Assembly (NCBI GenBank): GCA_902779865.1
Contig: CACZDG010000025.1
Coordinates: 1-43,612, forward strand
DNA length: 43,612 bases
DNA from: an uncultured bacterium
GTDB taxonomy: Bacteria; Verrucomicrobiota; Kiritimatiellia; RFP12; UBA1067
Direction: 5' to 3'
This document shows positions 36,779 to 43,612 of the stretch, in pieces; the stretch's first letter is position 1; each line of letters opens with the position of its first letter. The translations under genes were made by a program, and so were the position numbers. The notes beneath the pieces were generated by a model that saw nothing but the letters and a program-made list of their open reading frames with translations, was not told where the DNA came from and ran no database searches.

Positions 36779-37603
36779 TCATTTACTGCGGGTGACTGTC
36801 AAGACTATCGGAGCATGGTCGGAGGCCTTGCGCTCTTCCACCACGCGTGCGTCGCAGACCTTGAACTCCGATGCATGCGCCGAGTCCACTGCGATGTAGT
36901 CGATGCAATACGACTCCGGCCTCTTGCCGTTAAGGTCCCTGGGACCGGCACCGGATGACCCGTGGAAGGTGCGTCCGCCGATGTCTGAAACCACCGTCAG
37001 GAATTTTTCCAGTTCCTTCAACACGTCGGAATCCGGCAGCGAGTTCCAGTCGCCGGAAATGAATACGGGCTTGTCCTTTCCTGACGAGAAGCTCGCAATA
37101 GCCTTGCGAATGATGGCGACGGAATCCGATCTCGCCTTCTGCGAATCCACGGCAAGGTGCGTGGTGCATACTACGCAGTCCTCGAACTCGCACATCAGCA
37201 GGACACGCGGCTCCCTGCCCGGAAGCGGTATCTTCGCTACCGAAAGCGGCTTGTTGCGCGAAAGCAGCATCACGCCGTACTCTCCGCCTTTGTAAGGTAT
37301 GGCCTTCGCGAACGTGGAGTGCATTCCCGTAAGACGAGCGAGTTCTTCGGGTTGGTCCATGCCGTGTACACGCTCAGTGCAGCGGTCTATTTCCTGCAAT
37401 CCGACGTAATCCGGTTTTTCCGTCTTGATTATGGACGCTATCCGCGCCACGTCCAACTTGCCGTCAATGCCGACGCAGTGCCGTACGTTGTAGCACATGT
37501 GCTTGACTGGCGCGCCGCCAGCAAAACAGCATCCGCAAAATACCGAGAGAACCGCGCAAACCAGCGCAACCCGAAAAACCTTGTTATGATCTATTGTTTT
37601 CAT
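36779..37603 (-). CDS. Secreted endonuclease/exonuclease/phosphatase-family protein
   Basis: The protein has 274 residues when started at 37603. A signal peptide spans about 1-29 (ALVCAVLSVFCGCCFAGG). EEP motifs: YNVRHC, GLQEID (E71), THLAVDSQKARSDS, SGDWNS and SDHAPI. Family members cleave phosphodiesters in nucleic acids, lipids or inositol phosphates. A longer upstream frame overlaps the promoter and is rejected. There is no Shine-Dalgarno; the -10 box ends 7 nt before the ATG (leaderless). Confidence 0.87.
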   Translation of the reverse strand: MKTIDHNKVFRVALVCAVLSVFCGCCFAGGAPVKHMCYNVRHCVGIDGKLDVARIASIIKTEKPDYVGLQEIDRCTERVHGMDQPEELARLTGMHSTFAKAIPYKGGEYGVMLLSRNKPLSVAKIPLPGREPRVLLMCEFEDCVVCTTHLAVDSQKARSDSVAIIRKAIASFSSGKDKPVFISGDWNSLPDSDVLKELEKFLTVVSDIGGRTFHGSSGAGPRDLNGKRPESYCIDYIAVDSAHASEFKVCDARVVEERKASDHAPIVLTVTRSK

Positions 37604-37610
37604 GCGCGTC

Positions 37611-37639
37611 AGTATAACATAAAAAAGAAGGCTCGGCAA
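37611..37639 (-). promoter_or_regulatory. Leaderless promoter of the EEP gene
   Basis: Minus-strand TTGCCG (37634-37639), 17 bp, TATACT (37611-37616) with TG extension, then 7 nt, then ATG. Confidence 0.65.
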
Positions 37640-37670
37640 CAAACGCCAGATTCTTTCAAGATTTTGCATC

Positions 37671-37699
37671 TTGCGCAACGGGACGCGAAAGAGTATAAT
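37671..37699 (+). promoter_or_regulatory. Promoter of the Tat phosphoesterase–isomerase–recO operon
   Basis: TTGCGC (37671-37676), 17 bp, TATAAT (37694-37699); leader about 26 nt with AAAGAAAGG. Confidence 0.65.
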
Positions 37700-37731
37700 G
37701 AACTTCGTCTGAAAAAGAAAGGCGTCTTTGA

Positions 37732-38679
37732 ATGGACATGACAAGAAGAAGTTTCCTCGCTGGCGGCGCGGCGTTCGGCGGGCTTGTGGCCTCCGCACGG
37801 CTTCCAGCGTTTGCGGACGGTCCTGTGCTCTCCTCTGAGCGCGGCAAGTCCGAGCGACTGACGATATCTTGTCACCACATAGAGGCGGGCGCTTCCAAGC
37901 CTTTCTCCGTGCTGCACATCTCCGATACCCACCTCACGGCAGTATATCCGGACGAAAACGAGTGGACAAGGAAATTCATGGCCAACCGAAGCAAGACGTT
38001 CGGCGGACGCCAGGAGGAGGCCCTTCGCGACTCGCTCGCCTGGGCGAAAGAGCACGTGGACTACGTGATGCACACGGGCGACCTAATCGACGCGCAAAGC
38101 CGGGCGAACTTGGACCTCGTGCGGAAATACTACGGCATCGACGGTGCGACCATGGGGGGCTCACTTGGCAACCACGAATTCTACCACGGACAAAAAGACG
38201 AAACGGAAGAGGGAAAGGCCGACTCGAGAGAAATGCTGTCGAAGGCGTACCCGTTCGACATCTCGCTTTCTTCCTCAATCGTGAACGGCGTCAACTTCGT
38301 GACGATCGACAATGTTTACGGCGCGGTGACGACAGAGCAGGCAAGCCGATTCGAGGCCGAGGTGAAAAAAGGCCTCCCCATAATCCTATGCATGCACTGT
38401 CCTTTCAACACACCGGAAATCTACAGGTCGGCATTGAAGCTCTGGAGAAAACACGTCCTAAAGATCAATACAACCCCCAACGCTAAGTCCTGGAGGGAGG
38501 GTTACCGCGACCCGGTCACAAAGGACTTCGTCGCCTATTTGAAGGCCCTGCCGTCGCTTAAGGGAATACTCGCCGGGCACCTCCACATCAGCGTGCAGGC
38601 CCGCTTCTCGCCGAACGCCATGGAATACGTGGTGGGCGGGAACTACATGTTCCACGGCGAGGAAATCACCTTCTCATAA
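37732..38679 (+). CDS. Tat-exported calcineurin-like metallophosphoesterase
   Basis: The protein has 315 residues. A twin-arginine signal TRRSFLAGG begins at residue 4. Metal motifs: HISDTHL, HTGDLID, GSLGNHEFYHG, LCMHCPF and LAGHLHIS. Folded export to the periplasm follows from the Tat signal. The substrate is unknown. It is followed after 28 nt by another Tat protein. Confidence 0.87.
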   Translation: MDMTRRSFLAGGAAFGGLVASARLPAFADGPVLSSERGKSERLTISCHHIEAGASKPFSVLHISDTHLTAVYPDENEWTRKFMANRSKTFGGRQEEALRDSLAWAKEHVDYVMHTGDLIDAQSRANLDLVRKYYGIDGATMGGSLGNHEFYHGQKDETEEGKADSREMLSKAYPFDISLSSSIVNGVNFVTIDNVYGAVTTEQASRFEAEVKKGLPIILCMHCPFNTPEIYRSALKLWRKHVLKINTTPNAKSWREGYRDPVTKDFVAYLKALPSLKGILAGHLHISVQARFSPNAMEYVVGGNYMFHGEEITFS

Positions 38680-38707
38680 AAACAAATCAAAAAAGGAGAA
38701 ACAGTAA

Positions 38708-39619
38708 ATGAACCTCGGAAGAAGAGACTTCATCGGACTCGGACTCGCCTCCGCAGCCGGAATGTACGTGGGAGGATGTTCCTCTACGCAGTCAACATGC
38801 TGCGGGAACAGCAAGAGCCGCTCGTGGTACAACGGCGTGGAGGTGGGCTGCATCACCTACAGTTACCGCTCCATGCGCAAGAAGAACGCGGAGGACATCG
38901 TCCAGTACGCCGTCGAGGACAGCCTCGGCACGCTCGAGCTCAAGGGCGAGGTCGTGGACGAGTTCCTGAAGCGCAACGGCACGCGCGACATGGGGCGTCT
39001 GCCAGCGCTGCGCAAGATGTTCGACGACGCTGGGGTGTCGATCCACATCGTGAAGTACGGCGGCATCGGCGGCAAGAACGAGAAGGAAGACGAATACCGC
39101 GTGGCCGTCGCCAAGGCGCTTGGCGCGAAGTGCATCACGCGCGAGATTCCCAAGGTGTCCGAGTACGAGACAATCGGACGCCGCTGCGCGGACCTGGCCG
39201 ACAATCACGGAATTTTCATCGCGTTCCACAACCATACGCAAATCGACGCGCTCACATACGACGGCCCGTTGCTTGGCTACTCGCCCAACCTTCGAATCAA
39301 CTTCGACATCGGCCACTACGTTGCCGCCACCACCGACGATGCCAAACGCTTCATCGACCCGCTTGCCTTCATCGAGAAATACCACGACAAGATATTCTCA
39401 ATCCACCTCAAGGACCGCACCACTAAGGCGCATGGCTCGAAGAACCTTGAATTCGGCAAGGGTGATACGCCTCTTGCGAAACTGCTCCCTTTCCTCCAGA
39501 AGAAAGGCTGGCCGTTCTACTGCGACATCGAGCTAGAGTACTCCATTCCGAAGGGCTCCAACGCCGTGAAGGAAGTCGCACGCTGCAACGACTTCTGCCG
39601 CAAAGCCGCAGGAGGCTGA
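38708..39619 (+). CDS. Tat-exported sugar phosphate isomerase/epimerase-like TIM-barrel protein
   Basis: The protein has 303 residues. A Tat motif GRRDFIGLG at about 4-12 is followed by a Cys in VGGCSS, which may be lipidated. The body matches AP-endonuclease-2/xylose isomerase-like barrels: FHNHTQ, INFDIGHY, SIHLKDR and CDIELEYS supply the metal ligands. Members epimerise or isomerise free sugars or hydroxypyruvate. AAAGGAG precedes the ATG. Confidence 0.87.
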   Translation: MNLGRRDFIGLGLASAAGMYVGGCSSTQSTCCGNSKSRSWYNGVEVGCITYSYRSMRKKNAEDIVQYAVEDSLGTLELKGEVVDEFLKRNGTRDMGRLPALRKMFDDAGVSIHIVKYGGIGGKNEKEDEYRVAVAKALGAKCITREIPKVSEYETIGRRCADLADNHGIFIAFHNHTQIDALTYDGPLLGYSPNLRINFDIGHYVAATTDDAKRFIDPLAFIEKYHDKIFSIHLKDRTTKAHGSKNLEFGKGDTPLAKLLPFLQKKGWPFYCDIELEYSIPKGSNAVKEVARCNDFCRKAAGG

Positions 39620-39629
39620 CGCGCACGGC

Positions 39630-40331
39630 ATGGCCAGCGAAATCGTAAAGACGCGCGGAATCGTGCTGTCCATCCGTCCGTGGTCGCGGACAAGCCATGT
39701 AGTAACGTGGCTCACGCCTGATCACGGGCCGGTTTCCACGCTCGTAAAGGGAGCGGTGCGCCCGAAGAGCGCGTTCCTCGGGCAGTACGATCTCTTCTAT
39801 CTTTGCGACCTTCTCTACTATGCCCACGCCTCCGGTGACCTGCACGCCCTACGAGAAGTCGCACCCATAAAGATACGCGATCACCTGCGCGAGAACTGGC
39901 GCGCCAGCGTACTCGCCGGCTATGCCGCCGACCTCGTACGCGAACTCGCGCCGCCAGGACTCGAGGCGTCACCTTGGTTTGACTTCCTCGACAATTTTCT
40001 CGCACCAGAACCGGGTATTCCACACCTTTCTCGCCTCATCAGCATGGAAACAAAACTGCTCGACCTTGCGGGACTTGCCCCTGACTTTTCCGGTCTCGAC
40101 CCCGCTGCGCCGTGGACCCCCTTCTCTCTGGACAGCGGCCGCTGCGGATCAGGTGCGCGAACTGTGCGCATATCGCCGCGCACCGTAGCCGCCATAAAGC
40201 ACCCAGACGCACCAGACGTGCGACAAAACGAAAAAGAAGACGCCGCAAGGTTCCTCGGCGTCTTCCTCTCGTATCACATCGAGCGTCCACCGGACATCCG
40301 GCGTTCACTCGTGCATCTTCTCGTCACTTAG
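39630..40331 (+). CDS. recO: DNA repair protein RecO
   Basis: The protein has 233 residues. The N-terminal OB fold is visible ([36 protein letters not shown]), followed by a helical domain with [19 protein letters not shown] sequence. The four-Cys zinc finger of many RecO proteins is not seen; only one Cys remains in that region. It supports RecA loading. The Shine-Dalgarno GGAGG is distant (14 nt). It ends convergent with the PpiC gene by an 8-nt overlap. Confidence 0.85.
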   Translation: MASEIVKTRGIVLSIRPWSRTSHVVTWLTPDHGPVSTLVKGAVRPKSAFLGQYDLFYLCDLLYYAHASGDLHALREVAPIKIRDHLRENWRASVLAGYAADLVRELAPPGLEASPWFDFLDNFLAPEPGIPHLSRLISMETKLLDLAGLAPDFSGLDPAAPWTPFSLDSGRCGSGARTVRISPRTVAAIKHPDAPDVRQNEKEDAARFLGVFLSYHIERPPDIRRSLVHLLVT

Positions 40332-41628
40332 CCTTCGCAGGTTCCGGCGTCTTCGCGGGCTCGACCTTTTTCGCAGGCTCAACAGCCTTTGCGGGTTCAA
40401 CTTTCTTCGCAGGTGCAGGCTTCAGCTCAACCGGCTTGGATTCGATGCTCTTCGCTGGCTTGGGAGCAATGCTCTTCGCCGGTTTGGGCGGTTTAAAACC
40501 AGGGCGTTCGACCTTGTACTTCTTCTGAAGTCCCTCGATGTATTCGCTGGCCTTCTTCTGGAGTTCCCGTTCCTGCATCCACTTCTCAACATCAGCGATC
40601 TTCGGCTTCTGCTCGGCTACGGCCTTCTCGACCTCTTCCGCAGTTGGAGTCTTCGCGGGAATCGACTTCGTCTTGAGAATGATATGCCAGCCGAACTGTG
40701 TCTTAACCGGCTCGGACAACTCTCCGTCCTTGAGGGCAAACGCCGCCTTGTCGAACTCCTGAACCATCTGCCCGTGGCCAAACGCGCCAAGGTCGCCACC
40801 TTTCGCATTGGACGGGCACTCGGATTTCTCCTTGGCAAGTTCCGCGAACTTGTTCTTGAGTGCGTCGCCCTTAAGCGCCTTCAACTGGGCATGCAGCGCG
40901 TCAATCTCCTTCTTGGCCGCGTCATCAGTCTTTCCGTCGCCAGTCTTGATGAGGATATGCGATGCCTGCGCCTTTTCCGGCTGGGCCTGCTGCGCACGCT
41001 TGGTGATGTTGGAGACGATGTTCGCGTACTCGGTCTTGAGCGCATTGGGGTCCACCTTGATTTTAGACCTCACCTCCTGCTCAATCAGCTTTTCGATTAC
41101 GACATTGTCGTTAAATTCGCTCATGAAGCGGTCCTTCCCAAGCGGATATCCGGCGGCGAGTTCATCGAACGTCTTCTCTTTCTCGCCCTGCGAGTTAGCC
41201 TGCTTCAGGAGCTCCTCACGCTTTTTTTTCACGTCATCGTCAGTAGCGACGATTTTTTTGTCGGCGACTTCGTTCAGCAGCATCGTCTTCTGGATGAACA
41301 TCTCTGCAGCCTGACGGCTGAGCTGCGACTTCGCCTGCTCGATCTCGTCAGAAGAAATCTTGGCCCTCTGAGACGCCGGCACGCGTGACAGCTGAAGCTG
41401 GATTATCTTTTCGGCTTCGGAATCCAGCTCCCCGCGAGTCAGCTTTTTGTCGCCGACCGATACCATAACCTCGTTCGGATCAATAGGTGCCGGCAGGGGT
41501 GCAGCCTTGGCCGCTGCGTTTACAGGGGCGGCACCATCAGTCGAAACAGCATCCTTGCCGTCCTTCTTGTCGCATCCCGCGCACAGAAGTGCCGCGACCG
41601 CGACTCCAGTAATAAGTTTACTCGTCAT
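40324..41628 (-). CDS. SurA/PrsA-like peptidylprolyl isomerase lipoprotein
   Basis: With the start at 41628 (AAGGA 6 nt upstream) the protein has 434 residues. A lipobox LLCAGC puts the lipidated Cys at 19. A SurA-like N-terminal chaperone region fills about 55-215, and a parvulin domain covers 221-322 ([31 protein letters not shown]). The tail is a Pro/Ala/Lys/Glu repeat ([10 protein letters not shown]). It folds outer-membrane or secreted proteins in the periplasm. Confidence 0.92.
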   Translation of the reverse strand: MTSKLITGVAVAALLCAGCDKKDGKDAVSTDGAAPVNAAAKAAPLPAPIDPNEVMVSVGDKKLTRGELDSEAEKIIQLQLSRVPASQRAKISSDEIEQAKSQLSRQAAEMFIQKTMLLNEVADKKIVATDDDVKKKREELLKQANSQGEKEKTFDELAAGYPLGKDRFMSEFNDNVVIEKLIEQEVRSKIKVDPNALKTEYANIVSNITKRAQQAQPEKAQASHILIKTGDGKTDDAAKKEIDALHAQLKALKGDALKNKFAELAKEKSECPSNAKGGDLGAFGHGQMVQEFDKAAFALKDGELSEPVKTQFGWHIILKTKSIPAKTPTAEEVEKAVAEQKPKIADVEKWMQERELQKKASEYIEGLQKKYKVERPGFKPPKPAKSIAPKPAKSIESKPVELKPAPAKKVEPAKAVEPAKKVEPAKTPEPAKAK

Positions 41629-41684
41629 CTTCATTCCTTTTTGGTTAAACGACCGTATATGATACACCCATTACCACTATTGAA

Positions 41685-41761
<77 letters not shown>

Positions 41762-41777
41762 GTGGAAAACGCCGTAT

Positions 41778-41806
41778 AGTATATCTAATCCCCAGAACAA
41801 ATGCAA
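41778..41806 (-). promoter_or_regulatory. tRNA-Ala promoter
   Basis: Minus-strand TTGCAT (41801-41806), 17 bp, TATACT (41778-41783), 16 nt before the mature tRNA. Confidence 0.75.
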
Positions 41807-41867
41807 GCACGATTTTCATTTTTTTCATTTTTTCGTATGGCCAAATGCGCCATGGCGTAAGCGCGGG

Positions 41868-43451
41868 TCATTTCACGTCAACAGTCATGCTCTGTTCCTT
41901 GCCGTCCGCGCCCTTCCACGTCAAACGATAGCGTCCGCGAAAACCACGGAACGATACCTTGCCACCTTTCACCTTCGCAGTGGTCTTCGTCTTCCATTCG
42001 CGGTTCACGAGATCGTCCATCGCGAAGTACGCCGTCTTCGGCTGCATGTCGCGGGTGAAGAGTCCGCTGATGGAAGGCTCGCCCGGTGCACCGCAATCAT
42101 CGACAACGTTCCACCACGTGATGCCAGTCATCTTCTCGACCGAAAACCACGCACGGTAGCAGTTGCGCATGATGATCGCCTGGATCATCTGCCCTTTCGG
42201 CGAATTGTCGGGCGCGGTGATGGTGATTTCGGAGAGGTGGATCGGTCGGTTCGCCTTGGAGACGCGGACGAAACGTTCGGCGATCTTCTCCGGAAGGAGG
42301 TGTTCGGGTCCCTTGCCAACTGCTATGTTGGCGCTTTCCTTCGGATTGAAGAGGTGCATCTGCGAGCCGACGACGTCAATGCGCGCACCATGCGCAACCA
42401 AATCCTTCGCCTGCATGAAGAAACCGTCGCCCATGTTGTAGTCGTTGAGGTTGAACCACGCGGTCTTCGGCAGGTACTTCCCCGCCCACATAAATGCCTT
42501 GTATGCGTAGTCCGCCGGCATCAGTCCGTAGTGCGACGCATCAAACGGACGGTTCCGCACTGCCTTGCGTTCAAAGTGGTCGAAGTCCGTCGCGCTCTCG
42601 TTCACCACGTCCCACGAATGGATCTTCTCGCCGTAACGCTCTCCGATCTGGCGGATGCGCCTGTCGTAGCACTCGTTCTGCGCCTTGATGAACGTGGGCA
42701 CGAGCGCGGCAATCTGCTCTTCGGGAAGCTTCGCGTAGATTTTCTTCCAGGCTTCCTGCCATTTCTTGCCAATCTTACGGCTGGGCGCACCAGCGGGAAT
42801 TGAGGCATTCCAACGCGGCACCTTCACGCCCGACGCCTTTTCAAGCGCGGCCTTTTCCGCCTCTGGGCACAGTTCGTCCCAGAGCCAGTTCGGCGTCATC
42901 CACGTGTTGTTGCCCCACACGAGCGGATGGCCGTGGATACGGCAGCCGCGCGAGACGAGGTAGTTGACCACAGGATCGGTCGGTGGACGCCTCCAGTGCG
43001 GCTGTTCCTTCGGGTTCTGGCAGGTGTTCCAGAACTCCTCGCAGTCCTCCTTGCCCGCCTCGAAGCGCGGTTTACCGGGGAAGCGCTCGAACGTGCGCCA
43101 GTAGAACGCGACCGTGGCGGAGTTGAATAGTGCGCCCTCCCGTCCGTACAACGCCTTGTAACGGGCGTTGCGCTCCTTCGTGCCAAGCTGGTCGAAGTTG
43201 AAGATGTGCGCACCGAAAAAGAAGGCGTGGTCAAGTTGCTCCACTTTCACCTCCGCGCCATCGGGCGCATCGATTCCAAACACGCCATCCACCTTGCGGT
43301 ACTTTTCGATGTCGGCGTCGATACGCGCCTGTACGCCGTCATTCCATGAATCCCAATACGCCTTGGACATCACGGATCGGTCAATTGCGAACTCAGCCTG
43401 CACGACAAACGTCGCCGCCACGGCCCCAGTGAGAAATAGATAATTCTTCAT
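41868..43451 (-). CDS. Secreted GH10 endo-1,4-β-xylanase
   Basis: The protein has 527 residues. A signal peptide spans about 1-19. GH10 hallmarks: HGHPLVWGNN (174-182), acid/base E285 in SWDVVNES, MHLF around 365, and nucleophile E408 in HLSEITIT, then WWNVVDD. About 45 residues after the barrel are a small β-rich tail. It cleaves xylan outside the cytoplasm. No polysaccharide-locus transporter is seen nearby. There is no Shine-Dalgarno; the -10 box lies 7 nt before the ATG. Confidence 0.95.
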   Translation of the reverse strand: MKNYLFLTGAVAATFVVQAEFAIDRSVMSKAYWDSWNDGVQARIDADIEKYRKVDGVFGIDAPDGAEVKVEQLDHAFFFGAHIFNFDQLGTKERNARYKALYGREGALFNSATVAFYWRTFERFPGKPRFEAGKEDCEEFWNTCQNPKEQPHWRRPPTDPVVNYLVSRGCRIHGHPLVWGNNTWMTPNWLWDELCPEAEKAALEKASGVKVPRWNASIPAGAPSRKIGKKWQEAWKKIYAKLPEEQIAALVPTFIKAQNECYDRRIRQIGERYGEKIHSWDVVNESATDFDHFERKAVRNRPFDASHYGLMPADYAYKAFMWAGKYLPKTAWFNLNDYNMGDGFFMQAKDLVAHGARIDVVGSQMHLFNPKESANIAVGKGPEHLLPEKIAERFVRVSKANRPIHLSEITITAPDNSPKGQMIQAIIMRNCYRAWFSVEKMTGITWWNVVDDCGAPGEPSISGLFTRDMQPKTAYFAMDDLVNREWKTKTTAKVKGGKVSFRGFRGRYRLTWKGADGKEQSMTVDVK

Positions 43452-43458
43452 GGCGAAG

Positions 43459-43464
43459 ATTGTA
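43459..43464 (-). promoter_or_regulatory. Leaderless promoter of the GH10 gene
   Basis: Minus-strand TACAAT with TG extension, 7 nt before the ATG. The -35 region is weak. Confidence 0.55.
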
Positions 43465-43555
43465 TCAAATCCCGCCGTCAGATGATAGAGAATTCTTCAG
43501 AAATGTTGGCGTACGGGTGCAACGAGTTTTTTCTGTAAAAAATTCATCTGGCCCC

Positions 43556-43590
43556 TTGACTTTGCGCGTATTCTTTAGTATACTAAAGAA
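43556..43590 (+). promoter_or_regulatory. Promoter with perfect 20-bp palindromic operator
   Basis: TTGACT (43556-43561), 17 bp, TATACT (43579-43584). The palindrome TTCTTTAGTATACTAAAGAA (43571-43590) covers the -10 and probable start site, as expected for a repressor site. Confidence 0.85.
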
Positions 43591-43591
43591 C

Positions 43592-43612
43592 ATGAAAACT
43601 GCAACAAGAGAA
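43592..43612 (+). CDS. 5' end of a gene cut by the window edge
   Basis: Seven codons (MKTATRE) follow the palindromic promoter with only 7 nt between -10 and ATG and no Shine-Dalgarno. Such an operator is common for self-repressing regulators and antitoxins, so one of these is the best guess, but nothing in the seven residues shows it. Confidence 0.5.

Overview
The window is a bacterial chromosome segment with a GC-rich coding style, Shine-Dalgarno starts and good sigma-70-like promoters. The best guess is a Verrucomicrobiota/Kiritimatiellota-type (PVC) bacterium. The reasons are an A/V-type ATPase operon beginning E–DUF2764–A, an Arg/Asp-rich zinc-finger protein upstream of pheT, secreted Tat proteins and a GH10 xylanase. 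This assignment is inference: there is no rRNA in the window, and no search was run.

Positions 1-668 hold the 5' end of an unknown minus-strand gene, a 120-nt nested hairpin and a MITE-like inverted-repeat element. Positions 669-12169 are a defence island on the minus strand. I read it as a Wadjet (JetABCD, SMC/MukBEF-like anti-plasmid) system with DUF2397/2398/2399-like parts, in the unusual order jetB–jetC–[insertion]–jetD–jetA, followed by a SWIM-SNF2 helicase in the same operon. The insertion between jetC and jetD carries a fragment of a DUF4143-type ATPase gene, three 33-bp-spaced repeats, a NYN/PIN-like nuclease gene, and a REP-associated tyrosine transposase (RAYT). REP hairpins with a GTAGGG head surround the RAYT gene and also lie inside it and inside jetA.

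Positions 12212-26705 are mostly housekeeping genes on the minus strand: a VanX-like lipoprotein, a flavin reductase, a phosphoesterase, a sugar transferase, a DciA/DUF721 protein, a HAD phosphatase, gapA with its own promoter and terminator, an SGNH hydrolase, the zinc-finger protein with overlapping pheT, and plsY–leuS–an SMP-30-like protein. Positions 26829-29713 (plus strand) are a short V-ATPase operon that stops after subunit A. Positions 29717-34337 (minus) are the tig–clpP–clpX–panD–mnmA operon, divergent from serS and an unknown membrane-anchored coiled-coil protein. Positions 36779-43451 hold an exonuclease/phosphatase-family protein, two Tat-exported proteins with recO, a SurA/PpiC-like lipoprotein, tRNA-Ala(GGC) and a GH10 xylanase. 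The right edge shows a promoter with a perfect 20-bp palindrome and the first seven codons of a new gene.

Four genes (plsY, the EEP protein, GH10 and the right-edge gene) have a -10 box only 7-8 nt before the ATG and no Shine-Dalgarno, which points to leaderless mRNAs. The most unusual material is the rearranged Wadjet locus with its helicase and the REP/RAYT invasion.
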